DNA of 64,000 bases from Ophiura sarsii (taxonomy: Eukaryota > Echinodermata > Ophiuroidea > Amphilepidida > Ophiuridae), in contig CM069449.1 of NCBI GenBank assembly GCA_035610835.1, positions 60,031,619-60,095,618 of the forward strand, given 5' to 3'. Shown here in pieces: positions 1 to 11,931 of this stretch; within the stretch, counting starts at the first letter, position 1, and every line of letters begins with the position of its first letter. Below the pieces are notes generated by a model. It was not told where the DNA came from, searched no databases, and saw nothing but the letters and a program-made list of their open reading frames with translations. Made by a program: the position numbers and the translations under genes.

Positions 1-1940
1 AACGCAATTTGGTTAAAATAGTTTTAACATTGAAGTCACGATTTTAATAAGAAGATAGGCTTGAAATTGCACGATATTCGGCTATATGATTGAGATATAT
101 GTCAAGATTATATAACCAACAAATCATACTATTTTGAAAACGGTAAGCAAAAATAGGCACGCGGATGTACATGAAAGCATACCCAAATATGAGTGATGTG
201 TATTCAGTCAGTAACTTTCGACGAATAGGGAAGTGAGTGTTGCGAGACTTGATGAAATAAGGTGGGAATTTCATCTTGGAAAACGAATAATATTTTTTTC
301 TTACCAAATCTATGTTAAAATAACCCATTGCATTACAGGCATTGTAATTGTAATTCGGACATTGCCAAATTTGAGTAATGCTTTTTTCTCAAATCTGGTC
401 CGTGCTACTGCGCGAGTCGAGTACGCGACTCCCGAGCCCGACTCCCGAGCCCAGCAATATACTCGAGTTTGGCTCAAGTTCTCTGTGATCTAAGTGTGTT
501 GTACATACGAAAGGTATGATACCAACAATTTTTTTTGTAAAACTTGCACAATTTGTTCCCGTCAGCAGCTGAAATCTTGATAAGTGGGGTGGGTGGGTGG
601 GTGGTGGGGGGGGGGGGGGGGGGGGGGGGGCTGCTATAGTTCTATAGCCAGCTTGCCTGCTATAGTTCATTCAACATAATATGAAACATGACCATTTATG
701 ATATATAATTATTTTGCAATGTGAATTACTGAAAACACTGAAAAACTGAATAGACATTAAGTTCTATAGTTTATTCGCCATAAAATAGCGCATGATTTTT
801 GATATTTTACATCATTCTTTTGCAGTAATGTTCCTTCTCACATTGAACAGACTATAGAATATAGCTAGCTGTTATATAATACAGGACTACTAGTTGGTAT
901 TGTATACAAATCCGTTTTTAAAGAGGTCAAACACACACACAACAGGACTTGAGGTTGCCAGTATATAGCCCAATTGTGTCATCAGTTTGAGTTAGAGCTT
1001 TATTTATTGTTTTAGAAAATAGTTGGGCTACAAACAACTCTTGTTGGGTGCATTAACATGTATATCATGGAAACATTGATGAAATGAAGAACAAATAAGC
1101 ATGCAGTCTGCCTTACTTAAAACAGACAGCTATAACACTGGTATTAGATCATTCGCAATGTTCTATGTGCCTACAACGTTACTCTAAATGTAGCTAGGCA
1201 CTGTACTGTGCAATCCAATGGACTATGCAGCGGAACAAAACGCATCACAAAACTTTATTTGGACCGATGTCTTCGGCTACTTGAAATAGTATGTTTACGT
1301 TGAATGAAAGGAAACAGATGTTTGTGCATTGTTTGCTTTGTTTTGTTCTGTGCTGGGGACTACTGGTACTGCATGCATAGACTTGACACGGACATTGCAA
1401 CATTACGCACACTTTCGCATGTCTCCGAGACATGAAAGCGTACTTACATTGCATGACAAAACTGTATGTGAACCGATGACGTAAACCGCTTGAAATAGTG
1501 CGCTAACATTGAAGTAAAACATGTTTGTTTTTTTGCCTTGCATTGTTGTTGTTTTGGCCCATTTGGGCTTGTAATGAACAACCTTGGCAAAACTGTAAGC
1601 CCAATAAGAATAGCAAGATGGAAACACCTAGAATGATATCATTCTTCTCTACACATGTTTTGTATTGAGGAAATGTACTCTCTTCCAATTATATGTGATG
1701 TGTGTGTGCACTCAATTTAAAAAATAAAAAAAATTGGAAGAGGGAAAATTTGAAAATTTGAAAATTAATTTGAAGAAAATGAGTGAACTTATCAGAATCC
1801 AGATTGACAAAATATCCAGTTACCATTAAACAACACTTTTGATATGTCAAATTTCTAATATAGTGGAACCAAATAGTTAGCTTTAGACAATTGACATCAG
1901 AGCAAGCTACCATTGATGTTTAGCTGTGGTTCGATTCCTA
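1..1940. other. Intergenic stretch, no gene seen
   Basis: No convincing coding exon was found on either strand. There is a long G tract at about 607-630, preceded by GGGT repeats from 586; open frames across it are low-complexity proline/glycine artefacts. Segments near 1241-1340 and 1452-1540 look like a diverged direct duplication: both begin GCAT-ACAAAACT, continue ACCGATG and share CTTGAAATAGT. Confidence 0.6.
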
Positions 1941-3062
1941 TTGTTCATCATCATCATCATTCATCATTGGTCGTCCGTGGACGAAATGGAGGAAGCATCG
2001 CAACATACTGAGACTAGATTTTCATGGCATTCATGAGTTGGCGGATCTCTGGTGGATCTAAACCCATATCGTTCTTGACGGTATCAGGATACTGAAGGGG
2101 TCTTCTGCCTCTGTTAGCTTTTCAACCAGGAGGAGTCCAGAAAATTAGACGGGAGATAGGCTGGTTGGTTGTTCGTATGCATATCCAGCAAATCTAAACG
2201 GCGCTGCCTGATTATTGATGTTATAGATAGAGGGATATCGCCATATAACACGCTGTTTGGAATGTGACCCCTCCAACTGATGTTAAATATTATACGCAAC
2301 AGTTGAGTATAGCATCCGTTTATTCGGTCTTCAATTTTCCTGCTGATGGTTCATGTTTCAGAGCCGTACAACAAAATGCTTTCTACGCAGGCTTTGAATA
2401 ATCTGATTTTTATTGTTCTTTCGAGATCAGACTTCCAGATCTTCTGTAGTTTATTGCAGGCAACCCATGCTTGTGCTTTCCTGCATTTTAATTCCTGAGA
2501 TGTGTCTGGAACATAGACCCCATAGTATTTGAAATTGGATACGTTTTCCAGCTATACTTCTTTGCTGGTCTTTACACTGGCTGAGGTGGTAATATTAGTA
2601 AGGAGGCTTTTGTTTTCCTTCATTCAAATATAGGCCAACTGCATTTGATGCGGCCTCGACACTCTGTAACAGTGATCCCGCTTCATGGATTGATGTTGCT
2701 AGGAGAGTTATAACGTCTTGCGAAATCGAGATCGTGAAGACGAATTTCAGGATAGCGTCTACTCCTCCTAGGCTCCAGAAGAATACCTATTTCATCAAGG
2801 ATGTCTGTCACGCACAGCGCAGTATATAGTCAAGAATTGTGATGAAGATGAAGGGTGCCAAAGTGTCACCTTGAAGAACACCAGCTAGAATCTTGAAAGG
2901 TTCCGTCTCCCCATCGGGCGATATGACAATAGCTGAAGAGTTGTCATACATTAATTTGATTGCCTTGACAATGGTGTCAGTGATACCATAGGAGCTGAGG
3001 ATGTCAAACATGCGATTACGGTGTATTGAGTCAAAAGCCTTAGAGAAGTCTATGACCACGGC
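1940..3062 (-). pseudogene. Decayed non-LTR retrotransposon (LINE) reverse transcriptase
   Basis: The clearest part is an open frame at 2808-3059 (minus) with reverse-transcriptase core motifs: VIDFSKAFDSIHR, which carries the first catalytic Asp region of RVT_1, and GVLQGDTLAPF, the conserved QGD(T/S)LSP block. Downstream on the same strand (lower coordinates) the C-terminal end can be followed in broken frames: NRGRRP near 2115 and an RCFLHFVHGRP-like tail near 1985, which resemble the usual last residues of many LINE ORF2 proteins. Stops and frameshifts interrupt the frame, and the YxDD block was not found intact. This is a dead element, not a host gene. The LINE clade cannot be settled from so little sequence. 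Confidence 0.75.
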
Positions 3063-3686
3063 AGCCAGTGGAAGGTTTTTATTGTTCAGCTGATGGCTAG
3101 TGGGCGCTGCATTTGATGTCCGTTATATTATTGCGGTAGCACTTGGGTAAAATATCCGAAGATAAAAATAATATCCGACGTTTCGGTCGAGAGACCTTGA
3201 TCATAGAGTGGAGAGTGTGTGCGAAAGCGGATTAAATTCAAAATAATAATGATACAAGAAGAAATACGCACGTAAGCAAGAGCGTCAGACAATAAGCATA
3301 ACGCAACACAAATGGGGCGTAAGCGCGGCTATAAGCGCAACACGCAGGCTCAAACACTATCCACGTGAAGATTAAATGCAAAAGAGAGAAATGAAAGAGA
3401 AGAGAAAAAGAGAGAAGAGGGAGAAGAATAGGATAGGAGAGGAGTAGATAAAGAAAATGACGGAGAGGAGGAGAGGAGTAGAGGAGAGGAGAGGAGTAGA
3501 TCAATAAAACAGAACCTGAAAGTATTAGAAAGTGATATCAAAATATAAACATGATTAAGGAAAAAAAGTCATGGTTAAGACAACATGAGAATGGAGATCA
3601 GAAAGCCACGGGGTATGTGTAGGGGGTAGAGGGGTTAAAGATGATGCGATGTAAACAGGAGGAGGGAGTTATGATTTGAAAGCTGT
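3063..3686. other. Retroelement-like 3' end and GA-rich low-complexity DNA
   Basis: At 3175-3215 the minus strand reads ATCAAGGTCTCTCGACCGAA followed by ACGTCGG, a phrase often seen at the ends of Penelope-like and other retroelements; this is a weak call. From about 3365 to 3500 the plus strand is almost pure purine (GAGAGG/AGAAG repeats). The serine/leucine-rich open frames on the opposite strand are artefacts of that composition. Confidence 0.4.
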
Positions 3687-3957
3687 AAGGGCTATTGCCC
3701 TTACTCTCAACCTCTCTTAGCTCGATCTTAGATCGCGCTTTTTAAATCTGCTCGTTCCAGAGTCGTAAAATGTTTATGTTCACCGCCGATCAATAGCTAA
3801 ACAATACTAAGGCTTCAACATGTATCTGGTCGTATAGACATATCAATTAGGCTCATCGACCATTCACGGGTGTGAAATGTTGATACTCTCGCTCTATTCA
3901 TTGATAGCTCTAGAAATAATCTAATTATTATTCTAGTCTTCCGCGCAGTATTCATTC
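3687..3957. repeat. Dispersed repeat, copy 1 (pair with 29084-29365)
   Basis: About 270 bp are shared in the same orientation with 29084-29365. Common blocks include CCCTTACTCTCAACCTCTCT, GTCGTAAAATGTTTATGTTC, ACCGCCGATCAATAG, TCTCGCTCTATTCATTGATA and TTCCGCGCAGTATT. No terminal inverted repeat or coding capacity was seen, so the class is unknown. Confidence 0.75.
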
Positions 3958-4025
3958 AGCTCCGGATTCAGAGCCCGTTTCACTTGAGGGCGCTACAAAT
4001 TGGCGGGTGTGCGTCACCGTGGTAG

Positions 4026-4125
4026 NNNNNNNNNNNNNNNNNNNNNNNNNNNNNNNNNNNNNNNNNNNNNNNNNNNNNNNNNNNNNNNNNNNNNNNNNNN
4101 NNNNNNNNNNNNNNNNNNNNNNNNN
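4026..4125. other. Assembly gap (100 Ns)
   Basis: Exactly 100 undetermined bases, which usually denotes a gap of unknown size. It lies just downstream of the last visible exon of the minus-strand kinase gene, so missing 3' exons of that gene may lie in it. Confidence 0.98.
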
Positions 4126-4269
4126 GATGACAATTGACCATGTTGATGTAAAAATATCTAGAAGCTCTTTTCTAGATGGTTTCTCAAAATAATATGTCTC
4201 GAAATAAACCAATCAGATACAATATAATATGCTGATAATGCTCATTGAGTGACTCATAACATACATTTG

Positions 4270-4580
4270 TAAAGTCTGGTTAGTGTACTATAGGCCCTAG
4301 ATACTGGTATACCAGTAGAAACTGGTATAACAGTATCGGTCATTACTGAAACATTAAAGTTGCTAGTATGTTCCAGCAAATTGTGTTCAAGTATCGAGCG
4401 ATACTTGTACACGTGATATCAGTGAGATTTGGCCCGGTCTGAACAATACTGGTACATAATGTTCCAGTATCGCCCGATACTCGACCATTTTATATGTTTC
4501 AGTATCGGCCTATACTGGAACACGGACTTTGTACCAGTATCGGACGATACTAGTACAGTCCAGAATCTGGTACCCAAAGT
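4270..4580. repeat. CGATACTGG-type palindromic element, copy 1
   Basis: Dense imperfect palindromes of the form CCAGTATCGnnCGATACTGG are spaced by AT-rich linkers. The right edge (AGTCCAGAATCTGGTACC) matches the right edge of the 17020-17165 copy in the same orientation. Related copies lie at 17020-17165 and 26840-27370. This is probably a non-autonomous DNA element built of short inverted repeats; it has no coding capacity. Confidence 0.75.
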
Positions 4581-4616
4581 TCATTTTTTCCGGTAAATTC
4601 TGTAACAGTGACTTAC

Positions 4617-4753
4617 TCGTAGATGTCCCATGATGTTGTCGCTTTTTTCACTTCGCCACTCCATGATTCCGGTGGGAGGTGTGATGCCGTTCCAAAGAGC
4701 TTGTCGCTATCATGCATCGTTGTATTACTCGATGATAGTCCAAGATCACCGAG
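4617..4753 (-). CDS. RIPK/MLKL-like kinase, exon 4 (activation segment)
   Basis: This 137-nt exon is too short to stand out as an open frame and was found by following the kinase. The intron ends TTTTAAG before it (acceptor at 4754-4755). The exon encodes LGDLGLSSSN through GTASHLPPESW to SWDIY and ends at a consensus donor GTAAGT (4611-4616). It enters in phase 0, matching exon 3, and leaves in phase 2. Motifs: Asp of the magnesium-binding triplet as DLG instead of DFG (about residue 333 of the joined protein), PPE in place of APE (about 357-359), and the helix-F Asp in WDIY (about 373). RIPK1 also has DLG. The C-lobe beyond helix F and the stop codon were not found; the next exon may be in the gap at 4026-4125 or outside the window. 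Confidence 0.85.
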
Positions 4754-7700
4754 CTTAAAACAATAATTGATTTGGTTTTAAATATCAATATATTTTGGAG
4801 TGACTCCGTGACATTTTAATTTATGATGAATCTCATAAACAGCCCAGGAACAAATGCTTTATGGTTGATAATTTTGATCACGTGGTCTGTAGCCATACTT
4901 ATTAACGTGAATGAAAAGAGAATAACTATTATTATATGGTCACGCGTTATGAACTCGCCTCCCAATAGGGTGGTCCTGTTACACTTTTTAGTTTTATGCT
5001 GTCATATTCCTTAAATATTTTTAAAACGACAAAAGCTATCTCAACAGATTTGGTATCATTTTTAAGCCCTAATAACAAGCTATAGGGGAGGATGGGGCAA
5101 CTGGACCGGTTAAGCATATTTCATGATATAAAAGCTTAAAGCTCGTGTAAATATTTATGGAATTGCTATGAAAATATCACCCATGTAACTGTTTACATAT
5201 AACATATAATCAATGTTTAAAAATATCCAAACAAAAGGCCAATTACCACTAACTAAAAACTTTACTTGGCACGGTCCAGTTACCCCATCGTTGGGGCAAC
5301 TGGACCTATATGTTCCAACGGTTAGAATACACAGAAATCATTGATTGGCAACACGGTAACTAAGCAGTATTTTCTTTACAAACTCATTTCCATATTATTT
5401 AACGTGTAAAAATGATACAGGTCTCATGAAACCCATGTTTTATACAGTTTTCGTGGTTAACGTGTAAAAAGCAGCAATACTAATGGTGTACAAAGCAAGC
5501 GCAATTTTCGACTGCACGTTTATTATAGATAAAACGGTATGAACCTAGTTAAATGGTTACATGGTTGTGATATTCAGACGCCCCATACATTTGTCTATAT
5601 ATACCCCTTTCTTTAATGATTTTATTTACTTCATATAATCATCATTTAGTATTTATAATAAACCATCTTGATATTTAGCCAGCTTTTCATGTTACAGGGG
5701 AAGTTAGTCAATATGACAATGATGACCCAACGGTTGATATACACAAAAAGCAGTGGATAAAATACATAAATCATGATATTTCGTCATAGCAAATACCTTT
5801 ACAGACACCATTCAAAATATAATAAAGATGTAATTCATAATACCGAGGTTTTAAACCATTCTAAAGCAATTTCATGTCATATTGTAATCCTTCAATATCA
5901 GAAATAATGGTATTAGACCCGAAATGCCCCAAAATGTTTAAGAACTTGAAAGAACTTGAAAGAATGTGAATTATTTCATATTCTATTCACATTTCAATAC
6001 CGAGTCATGTTTTATTGACACTAACAACTCATTTTCAAAATGAATTTTACAATTTTGATTAAGTTTTTGCAGGCGGTCCAGTTGCCCCACACCCCTTTGG
6101 ACCACTTACCCCAACAAATGACGTAGCACTTTGTCGAGATGAAACGTTATTAAAACACGCCTGTGACGTAATACATTTTACGCCAAAATGTTTTAAAACA
6201 TACCACCATTTGTCATAATAATCAATAACTCAATACATTTCAGAAAAAAAGGCAAAACTGCATTTTTGTTTTTAGCCATTACACAGATTTCTGTAGCCAG
6301 TGAGTATCTTTGAATTCGCAAATATTACGGCGTTCGGGTCCTACAAGTAGACGAGTGTCTTTAGATAAGTAAGAAATGGTGTACTTTGTTATTTGCAAAT
6401 TCATGAACTAATAACTCTACCAAATGAATACCCGTGATAATGATTTAAGTTGAAGCATTCTTTAAATGATAATATTGATCGGAAATCCAAACCACCAATG
6501 TCCCAAATTAGCAATATGCGCCATTTTACGGTCATTTCAACCACAACCTATGGTTTTAATCATATTTCGGAAAGTCCCTAAGCACACTACAATATATAAG
6601 CACCCATCAAATGCAATATGCACCTTGTATCTTAAGACGACTGTACTGCATGTATATATTTACTGTTGCATATCTGTCAATCATATAAAGTACATTAAAC
6701 ATGATCTAAACCCATCTTCATATATCGCCCATACTATCTGTGAATTTTCAATCAGTCACTCAAGGAGTTAGCTTCAAAGATATGGAGAAAAATCACATGT
6801 GTAAATACCCTAAAGTTCCAAATATTTTGGATTGTTGAAGGTAAAGATATATGTCAAGTATCAACAAAAGTCGTATTGTTCAAAAGAAAGCAGTATGCCC
6901 ATACAATTACAAAATCCTTCATTTCGGTCCACTTGCCCCACGGTCCAGTTGCCCCATATTCCCCTATGCCTGCAAAATAGCATTGGTATAGCTAATACAG
7001 AAGGGGATATACAGCTGTTTGAAGTTGGGGGACCAGGGGTGGTCCCGGAAGGGGTGCCGCCTGTACAAACTCAATGGGGATAATCCCATGCTTTGTTCTT
7101 TTTACAATAACTAGTCATCCCCTGATGTTACAAACACCATTCTGGTCCCATTTTAAAGGATATTTAGTAGTCTTTAATTATGTGGTTCAACAGACTTGTC
7201 AACTATTTGTAACAACTAATTAATTATGGATAAGACCATGATCATCACCTTTCTTCCTATTCGCTACACAGTCAACATGAATAATCAGCCTCAATTTACC
7301 GGATTTATAAAAATGACTATAAAAAGTTGTCAACCTCTATGATAGCAAAAGTATACATTTTTGGAAAGCTTGTGATTAGAGGAATTCAGAAATGCAATTT
7401 AGATCAGGGCAGGGTACATCCTTAACAAATATTTCTGGAAATTCTAAAAATATATAAAATAAAAAGTCGAGATATTCACTAGCCGGTTATAATTACCTTA
7501 CCGACGGAGTAACCTTTGACAATTATATATCATCGGATGAGTAATTTCATGAGAAATTCAAATATGTAAAGTAAATAATTATAGGGGTAGGTATTAACAT
7601 TATATGGATCTCCAATTAAAATTCAAAAACTCTGATACTTTTTCGAACATTGTGAATCATACCATTTTAGTCCCTGGTAGTACTATAATTTCAATGGCAT

Positions 7701-7970
7701 ATTTGGTTTTCTCATGCAATTTCCCTTCAATAAATGTATACTTTTACTACCTCAGGAGGGGGGGGGGGGGCGGTATACAAGCAAATATAAATGTGTAAAG
7801 TTAAAATCATGCCGCGAAAGCCCAAATCCGTGTGTAACACGAAAGGACGCGAGCTTTTAACACATGACCATATTATGAAAATATAAAAGTGATGTCTCCC
7901 CAATTCTGAGACCATCTGACTCTAGATATTACCTGTCTTTCTTTCTTTTTAGGACCACCTGTATACTTAC
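4754..7970 (-). other. Intron 3 of the kinase gene
   Basis: Bounded by donor GTAAGT (7965-7970, minus strand) and the acceptor at 4754-4755. Most of it is filled by the 1.88-kb inverted-repeat element at 5085-6964. There is a G tract at 7757-7770. No further exon was recognised. Confidence 0.75.
5085..6964. mobile_element. Non-autonomous DNA transposon with TA duplication
   Basis: The left end GGGGAGGATGGGGCAACTGG and right end CCAGTTGCCCCATATTCCCC are inverted repeats of about 25 bp, each flanked by TA (5083-5084 and 6965-6966). The terminal motif GGTCCAGTTGCCCCA is iterated inside near 5270-5310, 6075-6110 and 6926-6955, giving a modular sub-terminal structure. The interior is AT-rich with no transposase frame. 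The TA duplication would suit a Tc1/mariner-type element, but the family is not identified. Confidence 0.75.
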
Positions 7971-8277
7971 CTTTGCCATTAACCCATGGTCAATGAATAT
8001 ATTGCATGCCTTGATGTCCTTGTGTATGATAGGTGGCTTGAGATATGAGTGCAGGTAGTTCATTCCATTGGCGATGTCACAGAGCATGTGCATTCGTCTT
8101 GCCCAGCAGTCACAATTCATGTATTTCATGAAGGATTTCAAACTGCCGTTTTTATAGTAATCCATTACGATTGCATGGCATTCTGGTTCGTCTATGATTC
8201 CAACCAGTCTGACAATGTGCGGTGAATTGATTGCAAGTTGCATTTTGCAAGCTTCCCTTAAAACCAATTGATTGTTG
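7971..8277 (-). CDS. RIPK/MLKL-like kinase, exon 3 (helix C to catalytic loop)
   Basis: This exon spans helix C to the catalytic loop of a protein kinase. Its acceptor is TTTTCAG (8278-8280, minus) and its donor is the consensus GTAAGT (7965-7970). It enters in phase 2 (completing Ser with exon 2) and leaves in phase 0. Motifs in the joined protein: the helix-C Glu in LREACK (about residue 236), which pairs with the VAIK Lys; SPHIVRLVGI, a beta-4 region typical of RIPK/TKL kinases; hinge region VMDYYKNGSL; and the catalytic loop IIHKDIKACNIFID, with Asp about 315, Lys 317 and Asn 320. HKD in place of HRD is also seen in RIPK1. All residues expected of an active kinase are present, unlike vertebrate MLKL, which is a pseudokinase. 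Confidence 0.9.
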
Positions 8278-8755
8278 CTGAAAATTAATGTTTTAATTAT
8301 TTTATTTAAAATGAACTATCAAATGGCATTTGCGTGTCACAAAAAAAAAAGTTTAAAAAGGTAGAGCTGATATCTTTGAAATAACCCAAACCATTTATTT
8401 ATAAGACTCAGAAAGAGTATAATACCAGCATAGTAATGAGGTTAATCTATGACATTTTGAAAGAATTACTTTGGGAACCTTTTGAGATACGCGATGACTT
8501 GTTTACGTTTAATGCAGGCGCAAAAGTTATAATCTTGCTTCATTTTACGTACACGAATCTACGAACTTTAGCTGAGACCAACTCAAATATTTTACGAATC
8601 TTGCCCCTCCCCCCCTCCCCTACCAAGCCCTCACCCTATTCCCACAAACAGTGGAAATGGACTTGTCAAATTAAACAAAATAAATCCGCGTACCACTTCG
8701 TTGATTCGTTGTACCTATTGCTAACAATTACAATCAATGTCACTTAGCGGTGTAC
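8278..8755 (-). other. Intron 2 of the kinase gene
   Basis: Intron of 478 bp with donor GTACAC (from 8755, minus) and acceptor TTTTCAG. It is AT-rich with a short C-rich run near 8605-8625. Nothing else was recognised. Confidence 0.75.
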
Positions 8756-8909
8756 CTTGCTTTGGTGAATATCTTGATAGCAACTTTTCCACCGATTGAA
8801 TAAGTTGCTTCCCACACACTCCCAAATCCACCGTCTCCTAGCGGTCGAATCAGATCAACTTCAGCGAATTTCAATAATGGCAATTTTTCAGCTCCTTTTG
8901 GTTGCTTCG
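8756..8909 (-). CDS. RIPK/MLKL-like kinase, exon 2 (ATP-binding lobe)
   Basis: 154-nt exon encoding the start of the kinase domain. It is entered in phase 1 after acceptor TACTTTAG (8910-8911) and left in phase 2 at donor GTACAC. The G left over at the end of exon 1 plus CG here makes the Ala of AKQPKGAEK, so the frame runs on without a break. Motifs: DLIRPLGDGGFGSVWEA is the glycine-rich loop GxGGFGxV (about residues 201-208), and KVAIKIF carries the beta-3 Lys (about 222). The GDGGFG form and the spacing are typical of TKL kinases such as the RIPKs. The segment before the loop, AKQPKGAEKLPLLKF, is the linker from the N-terminal helical domain. Confidence 0.9.
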
Positions 8910-10434
8910 CTAAAGTAGTGAACATATGAAAACACTAAATGATTAATATAATTCAACCGGGGTCACTAGTTTGGACATGTGATGGCTACGCACCCGGGTC
9001 CTCGTTAACACGTCGAAAAAGGTCATGGTTTTACTGCATGATGCCAACGCTGTCTGTCTGATAAACGGATGTTAGGTAAAGGGATACGCAGTAGCGTTGA
9101 AGATTTCTTTTTATATTTAATTTACTTCAGAGTTCAAGATGAACAAGTTTGGTTACTGGGGAGCATACAATGTTTTGAAACACACATGTGACCTTCTACC
9201 CTAATTCAAGGTCAAGGTCAATCAACCACCCACGTTGGCAAGGATGTACACGTTTTAATTGTACCAACTTCCAAGAACGTGTTGGTTTTTTTACTCCCTG
9301 TGTCAGCCTCGGACTGTGACCGGAAGACCTCTATGCTTCCTATCCTAACTGAAAGAGTGAAATTCTGATCGATTCGATCGAAGCTGTAGATCATAATATT
9401 TGAATTATGTTTTATTGTACAAAGAGGACTGATTTTTCTTAATCCTTATAGGTGTAAGTTCATACATCCCAGTTTGTATCATAATTGAGGGCGCAACATC
9501 CAAGATATCAATGCCTTTAAATAATTTATGAATTCATTGCTTCATCACTTGTATGGTTCCAATGTTCTCGTGCTCTTTAAGTATGATATTATGAGTCAGT
9601 GCAGTGGCTTTTAAACTCCTTTCGGCTCGTTGTTGCCGGGATCGCGGGCAGGGCTAACGATCACCAAGGTCTGCAAACCCTTTCGACGCGATAACGTGGT
9701 TGCATGGATATAACGTGGATATATTTACCCACCATGCATCGCTTCATTTGGATGCCCCCTTAAAAAGTCCTTGCCGCAGCCTGCACAATTATTTAAGAGA
9801 TTATTTAGGTTGCCCCCGTTCAATCCGATAAAGGCCTACTGAAGAGAAATCTCTCTTGCCGTTGTCTAGAAAATCAGAATCAAAATACACATATCTTTTG
9901 AGTGATTTGAGATCTTTTAATTTTGGTTTTAAGTGTGTATTTCGCATTTAATTTTGAATTATTGCAATGCTATATGAATAATGATGTATAAAGAGACACT
10001 TTTTCTGGCCTTATAAAGGTCTCAAATTCTTCCCTGGAACCCCGCAAGCGCGCCTTGCCCAAACATCCTACTAGCGGCCTATTAAAAGTCCGAGGTATAC
10101 TCCATTTCGCGAAGGCGAATTTGTCGCCGCGTCAAATTCGCCCCCGCTTCTTTCGCGCGACAAATTTCTTTTATACTTCACGCGATAAATCAATATTCGC
10201 AACGTTAATGTTGCCGTTGCTTTAACCGTGCTTTACAGTTGCCGTTGCTTGTTTTTAAGATGATGAATTTAGGGATTTGTTTAGAGGGATTTAAATCCAT
10301 GAATGTTTTGGCTTGATAATTTAAAGGATTTGAGTGACGCTTTCACTTCACCATGTTCACAGGAAGGCAATGATGCTATTAAACACATTAAAATGAATTA
10401 AGAACATGTGGTGGTCTTAGAAATAAAAAGGAGC

Positions 10435-10620
10435 CATTCCGAAACCACTGCACCTTATCTTGGGTCATTTGGTGTATTGACTTTTCGCCCGTTGGTTTTA
10501 TTGACATAACAATATACAAAGGAAGTGGGCGGAGTAGTGTTTCTGATATGTGTCACTTTTTGCGATCCCAAAAAGGGAGAATCAATTACTTCACTTAAGG
10601 TAGCCTGGTTACGACATGGC
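10435..10620. repeat. 186-bp direct repeat, copy 1
   Basis: Repeated almost exactly at 11746-11931 (I see two differing bases). Starts CATTCCGAAACCA and ends ACGACATGGC. The near identity within an otherwise decayed intron suggests a recent duplication. Confidence 0.9.
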
Positions 10621-11407
10621 ATGATGGCCGGGAGGAGTATGGAAATACGCAGACTTGAATTATGTCAGCGGCGGCGAATAGAGCGGGGGGGGGGGGGGGG
10701 GGTGGAATTAATCAGAACTTGAATTACGGGAGGAGATAGGGGTGGTGTGGGGGGGGGGGGGGGAGGGGTGGTGTGGAAGTAAACAGAACTTAAATTACAG
10801 GGGGGGGGGGGTGGAAGTAAGCATATCTTTAATTACCAGGATGGGTGGAATTCAAAATTCAAAATTCAAAAAACTTGAATTCAAAATCTTTTTTTTCTTC
10901 TCATTGGCTTGTAATTCTTTTAAAATTGTATTTTTGATATTTTAAAAAATCGAAAATGAAAGCCTTATATTTCTGCCATTTCGATAAACAAAAACATGTT
11001 AAACTTTAAATCGTTTTAAACAATCATTGGTGCCTAGGGCACGTGTCCGAGAAGTGACAATGTCGCAGGATCTTGCATTAAAATACAGTGGTGTGGAGAA
11101 AATGAGCTTTTATACACAGCTCTATGGAGAAAATTTTACATAATCGTCCATATCTCGAAAAGAAAATCATTAATTACACATTTTCTTTTTTCAAAGTAAC
11201 TTTTTTGGGCAGCCTATATGCAAATCTTTTCTTTAAAAAAAAAGAAAAAAAGAAAGAAGTTTTTTATATAATTTTAATCCTCCAATTAGTCCTACTTTAC
11301 TCAAATTGAATTTATTTATATTTCATGTCACATCACACCTATCTCGATCCTAAAAACCGGAACACACGTCATCACCCCGCCTACCCCACCTCATGTACGT
11401 CACTTCC

Positions 11408-11669
11408 TAACACTTTCCACGCGGCAGGCGTCTGCAGACGACATTCAGAAATTTCACAAAATGTTTAAAAAACAAAATATTGTATTGACTTTCTATACCC
11501 TATTTAGAATCACTATGAGAAACGCATTGAAAGAATTTTAGTTGAAAGAAGTACAAACATACCTAGTCTTGGTTATGTTATCCTTGAGGTATACTTTTAA
11601 AATTGGGAAAGGTTTCTGAAAAATCTGTTTTGTTTAATGTCATAACTAATTGCCGCGTGGAAAGTGTTA
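11408..11669. mobile_element. MITE with AACACTTTCCACGCGGCA ends, copy 1
   Basis: The left end TAACACTTTCCACGCGGCA is mirrored at the right as TGCCGCGTGGAAAGTGTTA. About 260 bp with an AT-rich non-coding interior. A second, more decayed copy is at 63076-63325. Confidence 0.8.
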
Positions 11670-11745
11670 ACTTCAACCCATTTTGGGTGGTTTTCTCAGT
11701 TTTTTAAACTCACTAGTAAAAAATATTGCCTGTCTGTATCTACAT

Positions 11746-11931
11746 CATTCCGAAACCATTGCACCTTATCTTGGGTCATTTGGTGTATTGACTTTTCGCC
11801 CGTTGGTTTTATTGACATAACAATATACAAAGGAAGTGGGCGGAGTAGTGTTTCTGATATGTGTCACTTTTTGCGATCCCAAAAAGGGAGAATCAATTAC
11901 TTCACTTAAGGTAGCCTGGTTATGACATGGC
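11746..11931. repeat. 186-bp direct repeat, copy 2
   Basis: Second copy of 10435-10620 in the same orientation, offset by 1311 bp. Confidence 0.9.

Noticed and set aside
389..670. Open frames through poly-G tracts (also 7727-7915, 10525-10945, 18197-18388, 25524-25808, 54196-54420, 61399-62034)
   Set aside because: Runs of Gly or Pro from homopolymers, overlapping in several frames and inside mobile elements; not genes.
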